Shown: positions 42,168-52,301, counted from the first letter of the stretch. The stretch: 64,000 nt of DNA from Microbacterium sp. LWO14-1.2 (GCF_038397715.1 NZ_CP151633.1:868001-932000), one strand, 5' to 3'. Notes: generated from the letters alone by a model not told the origin. Numbers and translations: made by a program.

Positions 42168-43210
42168 CAGCCCTCCTGCCTGGTGAGCTCGTGGGCGCCG
42201 ATGAACTCGGCGGTCTCACGCACGACTTCGAGCGGCTCGACGGCCGCTCCCCCGCCGAAGCGCGACCAGTACCGTGCCGTCGCGGTGACGAAGCCGGGGT
42301 CGAGGTAGTCGCGCGTCGCGGTCTGCGAGGCGAAGCACTCGAGCAGCTGCAGCTTCTCGCCGAGGTAGTCGTCGATGCGCACGAACCGGGTCGGACGGAA
42401 GTCGATGGTGGCGGACGGGCTCTGGTAGCACGCGACCGTGCCGACCTTGCGGGTCGCGACGAGCGTCGCCTCGCTCACGGCACGGTGGTCCTGGTGACGG
42501 TCGTGCTCGGAGTGCGTGTAGACGATGGTCGGCTGGATCTCGTTGACCACTTCCTCGATCAGGCGCACGGTCGTCCCGCCGCCGGAGATCTCGGTGTCGA
42601 TGAGGTCCTTGAGGAACAGGCGGGCGCCGAGCCGATCGGCCGAGGCGAGCGACTCGTGCTGCCGACTGTCGGCGTCTCCTCCGCGCGAGCCGCGCGACAG
42701 CGTGAGGATCGTGACCGAGTCGCCGGCGCGGGAGTGCGCGGCGAGGATCCCGCCGACCCCGATCTCGACGTCGTCGGGGTGCGCGCCGATCGCCAGCACG
42801 ACCTGCTTCGCACGGCTGGCGGTCCGTCGAGCGCGACCCTCCGCAGCGAGACGGGTGACGGCCTCCACGAGCCGCACGTTGTCGAGGGGCTTGGTGAGGA
42901 ACTCGTCGGCCTGGGCGCGGAGCGCCGAGACGGCGTACTCGACCGAGACGTGGGCGGTCATCACGACCACGGGCACGACGGGGTCACGGCGACGCAGCTC
43001 CGCGACGAGTTCGAGGCCGTCGAGGCCGGGCATCTCGATGTCGGTGACGACCACGTCGGGTTCGAACTCGGCGATGCGCTCGACGGCGGTCAGCCCGTCG
43101 CCGGCGGTGAGCACGACGCAGCCCGCCCGGCGTTCGAGCACGGTCTTGACCAGCAGGGCGACGTCGGGGTCGTCGTCGACGACGAGGACGCGGGGTGCAT
43201 CGTCAGACAT
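42167..43210 (-). CDS. Response regulator receiver fused to PIG-L deacetylase
   Basis: A 347-aa two-domain protein. Residues 1-125 are a CheY-like receiver: VLVVDDDPD, phospho-acceptor D57 in VVTDIEMPG, T85 in VVMTAHV and K107 in FLTKPLD. Residues ~135-347 are a PIG-L/LmbE zinc deacetylase: IGAHPDDVEIGVGG (AHPDD at 143-147) and YTHSEHDRHQDHRAV. PIG-L enzymes remove N-acetyl groups from GlcNAc-type sugars. A receiver here replaces the DNA-binding output of ordinary regulators, so phosphorylation may gate enzyme activity. ATG 43210 starts the receiver; the 18 extra upstream codons have no homology. It is the first gene of the cassette. Confidence 0.88.
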   Translation of the reverse strand: MSDDAPRVLVVDDDPDVALLVKTVLERRAGCVVLTAGDGLTAVERIAEFEPDVVVTDIEMPGLDGLELVAELRRRDPVVPVVVMTAHVSVEYAVSALRAQADEFLTKPLDNVRLVEAVTRLAAEGRARRTASRAKQVVLAIGAHPDDVEIGVGGILAAHSRAGDSVTILTLSRGSRGGDADSRQHESLASADRLGARLFLKDLIDTEISGGGTTVRLIEEVVNEIQPTIVYTHSEHDRHQDHRAVSEATLVATRKVGTVACYQSPSATIDFRPTRFVRIDDYLGEKLQLLECFASQTATRDYLDPGFVTATARYWSRFGGGAAVEPLEVVRETAEFIGAHELTRQEG

Positions 43211-43381
43211 ATGCGGCTCTCCATGGGGATGTCCCCCTGCCGGCGGGGACCGGCGATGCGCCACCGGAGGCCTTCTCCACCGGGAGCCCGAGGGAAGTCG
43301 AGCGAGTATCCCTAAATATTGGCATATGGCAGACGTGGGAGCGCTACCGCATCGCCGCGTGCTGCTCCGTTCGAGGAGGGA
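43211..43381. other. Upstream region of the seven-gene cassette
   Basis: This 171-bp gap contains one AT-rich island (TAAATATTGGCATAT, 43312-43326), rare in this GC-rich window. On the minus strand CTGCCA and ATACTC are separated by 17 nt and could be a weak promoter. No better elements were seen. Confidence 0.35.
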
Positions 43382-43696
43382 TCAGGATGCCGCTCGCGCA
43401 GCGCGCTTCTCCTGCTGGTAGACCCGGATCGCCTCGTACCGCTCCGCGGACCGCGCGCGGCGCTTGTCCGCCTCCTGCTCGCGGTTCTTGGGAGGGGCCG
43501 GAGTCACGAGACCGTCGATGAGCTCCCTCGTCGCGCGGGCGATCTCCTCCACCGCACGATCGAACACCTCCCGGTTGGCCCGGGACGGGGCGTTCGACCC
43601 CGAGACCTTGCGGACGAACTGCAGCGCGGCGTCATGGCACTCGTCGTCGGTGGCGGCCGGTTCGAGGTTGTTCAGCGGAACGATGTTGCGGCACAT
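43382..43696 (-). CDS. DUF2277-family protein
   Basis: A 104-aa soluble protein. MCRNIVPLNNLEPAATDDE and ALQFVRKVSGSNAPSRANRE are the DUF2277 signature, a small conserved family of unknown function. The C-terminal third is a basic helix (KNREQEADKRRARSAERYEA). ATG at 43696 was chosen because the family always begins MCRNI, and TACCGT lies 6 nt upstream. It lies between the cassette promoter and the guaB terminator. Confidence 0.85.
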   Translation of the reverse strand: MCRNIVPLNNLEPAATDDECHDAALQFVRKVSGSNAPSRANREVFDRAVEEIARATRELIDGLVTPAPPKNREQEADKRRARSAERYEAIRVYQQEKRAARAAS

Positions 43697-43702
43697 ACCG
43701 GC

Positions 43703-43708
43703 ACGGTA
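43703..43708 (-). promoter_or_regulatory. Putative leaderless -10 box of the DUF2277 gene
   Basis: Minus-strand TACCGT, 6 nt before the ATG at 43696. Confidence 0.45.
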
Positions 43709-43726
43709 CGCCGCGCCGCCGACATG

Positions 43727-43762
43727 CGGAAGGGGCGGATGCCGCAGCATCCGCCCCTTCCG
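43727..43762 (-). terminator. guaB terminator with GGATGC/GCATCC stem
   Basis: A perfect 16-bp stem (43727-43742 with 43747-43762) around CGCA; the core is GGGGCGGATGC / GCATCCGCCCC. It lies 22 bp after the guaB stop. Confidence 0.8.
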
Positions 43763-43784
43763 ATGAACCGTCGTCGGTGCGCGC

Positions 43785-45434
<1,650 letters not shown>

Positions 45435-45455
45435 TCACCGTGAGCAGATCGTGCC

Positions 45456-45485
45456 TTGGTCGAAACAGAGCCGACACATTACGCT
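45456..45485 (+). promoter_or_regulatory. Putative promoter of the liv operon
   Basis: TTGGTC (45456-45461) and TACGCT (45480-45485) are separated by 18 nt, about 65 nt before the livH GTG. The interval 45288-45551 holds the guaB and liv promoters and no gene. Confidence 0.4.
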
Positions 45486-45551
45486 CATACCGTCGTACAT
45501 CAAGGCCGATGAACACCCTGTCTTGGTCTGTGTACTGGACTGGGAGGTTCT

Positions 45552-46901
45552 GTGAGTCCGACGATCTCGGCGAAGCGAAGCGGAACGCGATGGGTCATCC
45601 CCCTTCTCGCGTCGCTCCTCGCCCTTGCATTCCTGTGGCTGCAGCCACCCGCCTCGGCCTCCGCGGAGGAGACCGACGACGGTCAGGAGATCACCGATTT
45701 CTACTTCGCCGGCGTGATCACGTTCGATGACCAGCCCGTGGAGGGCGTGGTCATGACGATCGAGGGCAAGGGCTTCGAAGGCGAGACCGAGACCGACGCC
45801 GAGGGCAAGTGGCGCCTGTACGTCCCCGAGAAGGAGAAGTACACGCTCACGGTCGACGAGGACACGCTCCCCGACGGGGTGATCGTCGACGCGGCCCAGC
45901 TGCCGGAGGGCACGCAGCCCATCGCGGGCACGACCGCGTCGTTCGAGGTCGAGTTCGGCCTCACCGGCACGAAGATCACGAACCTCTTCCTCGGCGAGGG
46001 GCAGCGGGTCACCGTCACCTTCATCGACCAGCTCCTCTCCCGCCTCGTCGGCGGGCTCAACTTCGGCCTCCTGCTCGCACTCGCGTCGATGGGTGCGGCC
46101 CTGATCTACGGCACCACCCGCCTGTCGAACTTCGCGCACGCCGAGATGGTCACGTGGGGCGGCCTGGTCGCCCTGGTCACCACGAGCTTCTGGCACCTGC
46201 CGCTGTGGCTCGGCATCGCGGCGGCGGTGATCGGAGGAGGTCTCTTCGGCTGGGCGATGGATGCCGGGCTGTGGCGTCCGCTGCGACGACGTGGACTCGG
46301 CGTCGTGCAGCTCATGATCGTCAGCATCGGACTCTCGCTCGCCCTCCGCTACGTCTTCCAGTACTTCATCGGCGGCGGCACGCGGCAGCTGCCCGGGGCG
46401 AGCCCCACGCCGATCCAGTTCGGGCCGATCTCGCTGTCGTACATCGACATGATCGCGATGTCGGTGAGCATCGTCGTGATCCTCGGGGTCGCGTGGTTCC
46501 TCACCCGCACCCGCATCGGCAAGGCCACACGCGCCATCTCCGACAACCCGCAGCTCGCCGCGGCATCCGGAATCGACGTCGACCGCGTGATCCGCATCGT
46601 GTGGATCCTCGCGGGTGTGCTCGCGGCGATCTCCGGCATCCTCTGGGCGTACTTCCGCCCCGGCGTGAAGTGGGACATGGGCATGCAGATGCTGCTGCTC
46701 ATCTTCGCCGCCATCACGCTCGGCGGTCTCGGCACCGCCTTCGGCGCTCTCGTCGGATCGCTCATCGTCGGGATCGCGGTCGAGGTCTCGACCCTGTGGA
46801 TCCCGTCGGACCTCAAGTACGCCAGCGCGCTGGTCGTCCTCATCGTCATCCTCCTGGTGAGGCCGCAGGGTCTGCTCGGACGCAAGGAAAGGTTGGGCTG
46901 A
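45552..46901 (+). CDS. livH: Branched-chain amino acid ABC permease LivH with extra N-terminal domain
   Basis: A 449-aa protein, about 150 residues longer than typical LivH. Residues 1-38 look like a signal peptide (ending ASASA). Residues ~48-135 form a beta-rich, acidic domain (FAGVITFDDQPVEGVVMTIEGKG; TDAEGKWRLYVPEKEKYTLTV) resembling carboxypeptidase-regulatory/SdrB-like folds. The permease begins near 155, with about eight helices and the LivH signature ASMGAALIYGTTRLSNFAHAE and AISDNPQLAAASGID. GTG at 45552 follows GGGAGG. It is the first gene of livHMGF. Confidence 0.88.
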   Translation: MSPTISAKRSGTRWVIPLLASLLALAFLWLQPPASASAEETDDGQEITDFYFAGVITFDDQPVEGVVMTIEGKGFEGETETDAEGKWRLYVPEKEKYTLTVDEDTLPDGVIVDAAQLPEGTQPIAGTTASFEVEFGLTGTKITNLFLGEGQRVTVTFIDQLLSRLVGGLNFGLLLALASMGAALIYGTTRLSNFAHAEMVTWGGLVALVTTSFWHLPLWLGIAAAVIGGGLFGWAMDAGLWRPLRRRGLGVVQLMIVSIGLSLALRYVFQYFIGGGTRQLPGASPTPIQFGPISLSYIDMIAMSVSIVVILGVAWFLTRTRIGKATRAISDNPQLAAASGIDVDRVIRIVWILAGVLAAISGILWAYFRPGVKWDMGMQMLLLIFAAITLGGLGTAFGALVGSLIVGIAVEVSTLWIPSDLKYASALVVLIVILLVRPQGLLGRKERLG

Positions 46902-46903
46902 CG

Positions 46904-47881
46904 ATGGACTTCGGAAGCATCTTCTCCAACACCGCGGTCTACCTCTTCAGCCCGGTCACGATCGCCTACGCGCTCGCGGCGACCGGCCTCGCGGTGCACT
47001 TCGGCTACGCCGGTCTGCTGAACTTCGGCATGGCGGCGTTCATGGCGGTCGGCGGCTACGGCTACGCGATCTCCGTGCTCTCCTTCGGCCTCCCGTGGTG
47101 GGTCGGAATGCTCATCGGGCTCGGCGGCGGAGCGCTGTTCGCGGTGCTCCTGGGCATCCCGACGCTGCGACTGAGAGCCGACTACCTCGCCATCGCGACC
47201 ATCGCGGCGGGTGAGATCGTGCGTCTGCTGTTCACGACGCAGCTGTTCGACGAGTTCACCAACTCGGCCGACGGCCTCGCCCAGTACAACGGCGGGTTCC
47301 GCGACGCGAACCCCTTCCCCACCGGAACGTACGGCTTCGGACCGTGGACCTACACGGCGAACGACCTGTGGAACCGCGTGTTCGGCGTGATCGTGCTGGC
47401 TCTCGCCGTGCTCGTCGTCTGGGCGCTCATGCGCAGCCCGTGGGGCCGCGTGCTCAAGGGCATCCGCGAGGACGAGGACGCCGTGCGGTCGCTCGGCAAG
47501 AACGTGTTCGCCTACAAGATGCAGGCCCTGGTGGTCGGCGGCATCATCGGCGCGGCGGGCGGCATCGTGTTCGTCCTTCCCTCCGCCGTGGTGCCGGGCA
47601 GCTACACGACCTCGCTCACCTTCTTCCTGTGGACGGTGCTCCTGCTCGGCGGTGCCGCGACGGTCTTCGGGCCGACGCTGGGCGCCATCCTGTTCTGGGT
47701 CGTGTTCGCCTTCCTCGCGAACCTGCTCCCGGCCATGGCCAAGGCGGACCTCCTGCCCATGTCCGACAGCCAGGCGTCGACGCTGGTGTTCATCTTCGTC
47801 GGCATCGCCCTCATGCTGCTCGTGATCTTCCGCCCGCAGGGCATCCTCGGAGACAAGAGGGAGATGACCTTTGTCAAATGA
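46904..47881 (+). CDS. livM: Branched-chain amino acid ABC permease LivM
   Basis: A 325-aa permease with about ten hydrophobic segments. FGYAGLLNFGMAAFMAVGGYGYA is the family signature, LRLRADYLAIATIAAGEIVRLL a conserved loop, and GIREDEDAVRSLGKNVFAYKMQAL the coupling helix for the ATPases. It starts 2 nt after the livH stop, and its last 11 nt overlap the livG start. It forms the transmembrane pore with LivH. Confidence 0.93.
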   Translation: MDFGSIFSNTAVYLFSPVTIAYALAATGLAVHFGYAGLLNFGMAAFMAVGGYGYAISVLSFGLPWWVGMLIGLGGGALFAVLLGIPTLRLRADYLAIATIAAGEIVRLLFTTQLFDEFTNSADGLAQYNGGFRDANPFPTGTYGFGPWTYTANDLWNRVFGVIVLALAVLVVWALMRSPWGRVLKGIREDEDAVRSLGKNVFAYKMQALVVGGIIGAAGGIVFVLPSAVVPGSYTTSLTFFLWTVLLLGGAATVFGPTLGAILFWVVFAFLANLLPAMAKADLLPMSDSQASTLVFIFVGIALMLLVIFRPQGILGDKREMTFVK

Positions 47882-48881
47882 ACTGACCCCCGACGCCGGC
47901 GCCGAATCGGCCCCCGCGACGGGAAGCGTCCGACGTCCGAAGACGACCGGCCTCACGAAGGGCCCGGCCGCCCCCGGCGTCGCCAAGGTCGACCCCATCC
48001 TCGTGGTGGATGCCGTGCAGCGCCGCTTCGGCGGCCTCACCGCGGTCGACGTCGATCACCTGGAGGTCCCGCGCGGAGCCATCACCGCGCTGATCGGCCC
48101 GAACGGCGCCGGCAAGACGACGCTGTTCAACCTGCTCTGCGGCTTCGACAAGCCCAACAGCGGTTCGTGGTCGTTCGACGGCAAGAACCTGTCCGGCGTG
48201 CCGTCGTTCAAGGTCGCCCGCATGGGCCAGGTGCGCACGTTCCAGCTCACGAAGTCCCTGTCGCTGCTCACGGTGCTCGAGAACATGAAGCTCGGCGCCC
48301 CGGGTCAGCGGGGCGAGGGCTTCTGGTCGAGCCTCTTCCCGTTCCTGTGGCGCAAGCAGGACAAGGAGATCGAGGTCAAGGCGCGCGAGCTGCTCAGGCG
48401 CTTCAAGCTCGACGCCAAGGAGAAGGACTTCGCGGCAGCGCTCTCGGGCGGTCAGCGCAAGCTCCTCGAGATGGCCAGGGCGCTCATGAGCGACCCGACG
48501 CTGGTGATGCTCGACGAGCCGATGGCCGGCGTGAACCCGGCGCTCACGCAGTCGCTGCTCGATCACATCCTCGACCTCAAGGAGCAGGGCATGACCGTGC
48601 TGTTCGTCGAGCACGACATGCACATGGTGCGGCACATCGCCGACTGGGTGGTCGTGATGGCGGAGGGGCGCGTCGTCGCCGAGGGGCCGCCCGAGGAGGT
48701 CATGGAGGATCCGGCTGTCGTCGACGCGTACCTCGGTGCGCATCAGGACGTCGATCTCGGCGCCGTGACCGGCCGCATCCCGGTACTGGCCGACACCGCG
48801 GCCGTGAAGCTGCGCGAGCAGATCGAGGCGGAGGCCGACGCGGAACTGGCCGCCGAAGAGGCAGAGGAGGGACGCGCATGA
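47871..48881 (+). CDS. livG: Branched-chain amino acid ABC ATPase LivG
   Basis: A 336-aa ATPase, longer than usual LivG (about 255). There is a ~45-residue Ala/Pro-rich N-terminal extension and an acidic tail of ~40 residues (AEADAELAAEEAEEG). Walker A is GPNGAGKTTLF, the signature ALSGGQRKLLEMARAL and Walker B LVMLDEPMAGVNP. A TTG start at 47871, preceded by AGAGGG, overlaps livM by 11 nt; it is the first start in frame. The stop overlaps the livF ATG (ATGA). Confidence 0.9.
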   Translation: MSNELTPDAGAESAPATGSVRRPKTTGLTKGPAAPGVAKVDPILVVDAVQRRFGGLTAVDVDHLEVPRGAITALIGPNGAGKTTLFNLLCGFDKPNSGSWSFDGKNLSGVPSFKVARMGQVRTFQLTKSLSLLTVLENMKLGAPGQRGEGFWSSLFPFLWRKQDKEIEVKARELLRRFKLDAKEKDFAAALSGGQRKLLEMARALMSDPTLVMLDEPMAGVNPALTQSLLDHILDLKEQGMTVLFVEHDMHMVRHIADWVVVMAEGRVVAEGPPEEVMEDPAVVDAYLGAHQDVDLGAVTGRIPVLADTAAVKLREQIEAEADAELAAEEAEEGRA

Positions 48882-49648
48882 GCGATGCGGCATCCGTGAA
48901 CGGAACGGCCCCGGCGAACGATGACGTGGTCGTCGAGCTGAAGGACGTGCACGCCGGCTACCTGCCCGGCGTGAACATCCTCAACGGCGCGAACCTCGTC
49001 GCCAGGCAGGGCGAGCTGATCGGCATCATCGGACCGAACGGCGCCGGGAAGTCGACGCTGCTCAAGGCGATCTTCGGACTCGTGAACGTGCGAGACGGCG
49101 ACATCACCGTGAAGGGCGAGAGCATCGTCGGCCTCAAGGCCGACAAGCTCGTCAAGCGCGGTGTGGCGTTCGTACCGCAGACGAACAACGTCTTCCCCTC
49201 GCTGTCGATCGAGGAGAACCTGCAGATGGGGCTCTACCAGAACCCCAAGGCGTACGCCGAGCGGCTGGAGTTCGTCACGGGCATCTTCGCCGAGCTGGGC
49301 AAGCGCCTCAAGCAGCGAGCCGGATCGCTCTCCGGCGGTGAGCGCCAGATGGTCGCGATGTCACGCGCGCTCATGATGGACCCGTCGGTGCTGCTGCTCG
49401 ACGAGCCGTCGGCCGGCCTCTCCCCCGTGCGTCAGGACGACGCGTTCATCCGCGTCTCCGACATCAACAAGGCAGGCGTCACGACCATCATGGTCGAGCA
49501 GAACGCCCGCCGTTGTCTGCAGATCTGCGACCGCGGCTACGTGCTCGATCAGGGCCGCGACGCGTACGAGGGCACCGGACGCGACCTGCTGAACGACCCG
49601 AAGGTCATCGGCCTGTACCTGGGCACCCTGGGCACGGACGCCGCCTGA
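48878..49648 (+). CDS. livF: Branched-chain amino acid ABC ATPase LivF
   Basis: A 256-aa ATPase. Walker A is GPNGAGKSTLLKAI, followed by FVPQTNNVFPSLSIEENLQMGL (Q-loop), the signature GSLSGGERQMVAMSRAL and Walker B VLLLDEPSAGLSP. It pairs with LivG to energise uptake. It starts inside the livG stop (ATGA) and is the last gene of the operon, ending 12 bp before a strong terminator. Confidence 0.93.
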   Translation: MSDAASVNGTAPANDDVVVELKDVHAGYLPGVNILNGANLVARQGELIGIIGPNGAGKSTLLKAIFGLVNVRDGDITVKGESIVGLKADKLVKRGVAFVPQTNNVFPSLSIEENLQMGLYQNPKAYAERLEFVTGIFAELGKRLKQRAGSLSGGERQMVAMSRALMMDPSVLLLDEPSAGLSPVRQDDAFIRVSDINKAGVTTIMVEQNARRCLQICDRGYVLDQGRDAYEGTGRDLLNDPKVIGLYLGTLGTDAA

Positions 49649-49660
49649 CGGCTCAGAGAC

Positions 49661-49694
49661 GAGAGGGGCGGATGCTGCGGCATCCGCCCCTCTC
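49661..49694 (+). terminator. liv operon terminator with GGATGC/GCATCC stem
   Basis: A perfect 15-bp stem, GAGAGGGGCGGATGC (49661-49675) with 49680-49694, around TGCG; flanking bases extend it. Confidence 0.85.
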
Positions 49695-49720
49695 TCGTGC
49701 CCGAGCGCGCCGTCCCCCTG

Positions 49721-49852
49721 GTCGTTGAGCGAGCGCCATCCCCCGGGTCGTTGAGCGCGCGCCATCCCCCGGGTCGTTGAGCGAGCGCCATCCCCCGGGT
49801 CGTTGAGCGAGCGCCATCCCCCGGGTCGTTGAGCGAGCGAAGCGAGACGAAA
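49721..49852. repeat. 26-bp tandem repeat, five copies
   Basis: GTCGTTGAGCG recurs at 49721, 49747, 49773, 49799 and 49825, exactly 26 bp apart. Units continue AGCGCCATCCCCCGG; one copy has CGCG for CGAG, and the last diverges into AGCGAAGCGAGACGAAACG. It lies between the liv terminator and the livJ terminator in the 300-bp gap, which has no gene. Confidence 0.9.
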
Positions 49853-49886
49853 CGCGCCGCACTCCCCTCCGCACGCCGCGCGCATG

Positions 49887-49921
49887 ACGAAGGCCCCGGA
49901 TGCTGCATCCGGGGCCTTCGT
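49887..49921. terminator. livJ terminator with GGATGC/GCATCC stem
   Basis: ACGAAGGCCCCGGAT pairs with ATCCGGGGCCTTCGT around a GCTGC-type loop; it lies 28 bp after the livJ stop. Confidence 0.8.
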
Positions 49922-49948
49922 GCGATCAGTCAGCGTGAGCTGGTGCGA

Positions 49949-51208
49949 TCAGTTGGTGCGCTCGATGGTGTTCTCGGCGTTGTACTTGTAGATGCCGATC
50001 GTGGCGCCCTGCGGGTCGCCGTTCTCGTCGAACGTGACCTCGCCGGAGTAGCCGTCGTAGTCGGCCGTGCCGCCGTCGTTGATGATCTTGGCGCAGTCCG
50101 CGAACGTGGTGCACTTCTCACCGTCGCCCGAGCCGCCCGAGATCTCCTCCATCTTGGCCGCGATGTCCGCACCCTCGGTGGAACCGGCCGCGAGCGAAGC
50201 GAGAGCCACGAGCACGACGGCGTCGTATGCCTCTGCCGCGTAGGTGAAGTCCTTCACCTCGGGGTTGCCCTCACCGGTCCAGTACGTCTGGAGGCGGTCG
50301 GTGAAGTCGTCCTCGAGTGCGGGTCCGGCCTTGGTGCCCTGAGCGCCCTCGAGCGAGACCGGGATCTCGTCGCCGTAGTCGGAGAGGTTGCCGTCGACCA
50401 TGTAGAACTTGTCGGCCGAGATGCCGGCGTTCACCAGCAGCGGCGCGATCGTCTTGAACTGGTCGAACGACACGATCGCGACGGCGTCGGGGTTCTGTGC
50501 CTTGATCGTCTCGACCTGCGCGTCGAACTGCGCGTCGCCGACGTTGAAGGACGCCTCGGCGACGACCTCGCCGCCGGTGCCCTCGAACGTCTCCTTGATC
50601 GCGGCGTCGAGGCCGGTGCCGTAGGCGTCGTTCTGGTAGATGATGCCCAGCGACTTCGCACCGTCCTCGGCGATCAGGTTGCCGAGCACCTCGCCCTGGA
50701 GCAGGTCGCTCGGGGCGGTGCGGAAGTAGAGGCCGTCGTCGTCCCACGTGGTGAAGTCCGGCGACGTGTTCGAGGCGGAGATCTGCAGGATGCCGGCGCT
50801 GACGTTTCCGTCGAGGATGAGCTTCGAGACGCCCGAGGCCGCGGCGCCGACGATCGCGGAGACACCCGCGCTCTGGAGCTTGGTGATCGAGGTCTCGTAC
50901 GCCTTGGTGTCGGTGTCGCCCTCGTCCTCGGCGGTGAGGTCGATGGTGATACCGGCGTCCGCGTCGTTGATCTCTTTCACGGCCAGGCCGACGCCCGACT
51001 CCATGGGCGGGCCGAGGAACGCGAGCGATCCGGTCTGCGGCAGCAGCGAGCCGAGCTTGAGGGTGAGGTCCTGGGCCGGCTTGTCGCCCCCGCCCGAAGA
51101 CTCCTCCGACGGCGAGCTGCTGCAGCCCGAGATGATCAGCGCGGAGGCGCTGACGAGCGCGACCCCTGCGATGATCTTGGCGCTGCGCGAGCGCGTGAAT
51201 ACGGTCAT
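49949..51208 (-). CDS. livJ: Branched-chain amino acid ABC substrate-binding lipoprotein
   Basis: A 419-aa binding protein. The lipoprotein signal ends IISGC with C29 lipidated, then a Ser/Gly/Glu linker. The mature part has the type I periplasmic-binding fold of LivJ: KLGSLLPQTGSLAFLGPPMESG, INDADAGITIDLTAEDEGD, AIVGAAASGVSKLI and GIIYQNDAYGTGLD. A disulphide pair may lie in the insert KCTTFADCAK. It converges on livHMGF, so it has its own promoter. ATG 51208 follows AGGGAG. Amide or urea ligands cannot be excluded. Confidence 0.88.
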   Translation of the reverse strand: MTVFTRSRSAKIIAGVALVSASALIISGCSSSPSEESSGGGDKPAQDLTLKLGSLLPQTGSLAFLGPPMESGVGLAVKEINDADAGITIDLTAEDEGDTDTKAYETSITKLQSAGVSAIVGAAASGVSKLILDGNVSAGILQISASNTSPDFTTWDDDGLYFRTAPSDLLQGEVLGNLIAEDGAKSLGIIYQNDAYGTGLDAAIKETFEGTGGEVVAEASFNVGDAQFDAQVETIKAQNPDAVAIVSFDQFKTIAPLLVNAGISADKFYMVDGNLSDYGDEIPVSLEGAQGTKAGPALEDDFTDRLQTYWTGEGNPEVKDFTYAAEAYDAVVLVALASLAAGSTEGADIAAKMEEISGGSGDGEKCTTFADCAKIINDGGTADYDGYSGEVTFDENGDPQGATIGIYKYNAENTIERTN

Positions 51209-51365
51209 GATGCTCCCTTGCGTGACTGGCCGTGGACTGTGGACCACGGTCGGATGATCTACACATTAGGTGCAGAACGCTTCCGGGAGGGGTCGGTAGT
51301 GTTTCGGTGCGTTAACGATCCGCTCGCGCGCTTCCGAGGCGCGCAGCGGGGTCGGTCCGGCGTTC

Positions 51366-52301
51366 TCAGACCGGCGCGACGGCCGTGCGGCGTCCACGCC
51401 GGGCGGCCAGCAGCAGGTCGATCACGAACACCGTGATCGCGACCCAGACGAGCACGAATCCGATCCAGCGTTCGATGGGCATCGGCTCGCCCAGCACGAC
51501 GGCGCCGATGACGAACTGCATCACCGGGGTGATGAACTGGATCATGCCGATCACGGCGAGGTCGATGCGCCGCGCTCCCGCGGCGAACAGCAGCAGCGGC
51601 ACGGCGGTCGCGACTCCGGCGAACGCGAGAAGGACGGCGTGCCAGGCGCCGTTCTGGCCGAAGGTGAGCCCCTCGGGGGTCGTCGCGACGAGCACGAGCT
51701 GCACGACGGCGATGGGGATCAGCCAGAACGACTCGAGGGTGAGGCCGCTCACGGCATCCACCGCCGGCCCGATCTTCTTCTTGATGAGGCCGTACAGCCC
51801 GAAGGAGGCGGTGAGCGAGAGCGCGATCCAGGGGAAGTGGCCGTAGAGGACGATGATCACGACGACCGCGACCGCCGCGATGCCGATCGCGGTCCACTGC
51901 AGGCGTCGGATGCGCTCCTTCAGCACGAACACCCCGAGCAGGACGGTCGTGATCGGGTTGATGAAGTAGCCGAGGCTCGTCTCGATGACATTGTCCGACA
52001 GCGTGCCGATGAGGAACACCTGCCAGTTGACGTAGATCAGGAGTCCGGCGAGCGCCGTCCAGCCGAGCAGTCGAGGCTGGCGCAGAATCGCCCCGAACGC
52101 CCGCCACCCGCGCGTCACCGTCAGCAGGATCACACAGAAGACGAGCGACAGCAGCACCCGCCAGGCGACGACCTCCCACGGACCGGTCGGTGTCAGCAGC
52201 AGGAAGTAGAGCGGCAGCACGCCCCAGAGGAGATACGCGCCGCCTGCGTACGCGACCCCCGCCGTCTGGCTGGATCGCGGGGCGGTGGTCGTCGAGGTCA
52301 C
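51366..52301 (-). CDS. rarD: EamA-family transporter, RarD type
   Basis: A 311-aa integral membrane protein with ten predicted helices in two EamA repeats. AYLLWGVLPLYFLLL and NWQVFLIGTLSDNVIETSLGYFINPI are RarD hallmarks. Substrates of RarD are not firmly known; the superfamily exports metabolites. GTG at 52301 is preceded by TAGGGT 6 nt upstream, a leaderless pattern. It stands alone, with groES divergent on the far side of a terminator. Confidence 0.88.
   Translation of the reverse strand: MTSTTTAPRSSQTAGVAYAGGAYLLWGVLPLYFLLLTPTGPWEVVAWRVLLSLVFCVILLTVTRGWRAFGAILRQPRLLGWTALAGLLIYVNWQVFLIGTLSDNVIETSLGYFINPITTVLLGVFVLKERIRRLQWTAIGIAAVAVVVIIVLYGHFPWIALSLTASFGLYGLIKKKIGPAVDAVSGLTLESFWLIPIAVVQLVLVATTPEGLTFGQNGAWHAVLLAFAGVATAVPLLLFAAGARRIDLAVIGMIQFITPVMQFVIGAVVLGEPMPIERWIGFVLVWVAITVFVIDLLLAARRGRRTAVAPV

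Noticed and set aside
49721..49852. Possible CRISPR array
   Set aside because: The units are contiguous with no unique spacers and there are no cas genes, so it is a plain tandem repeat.
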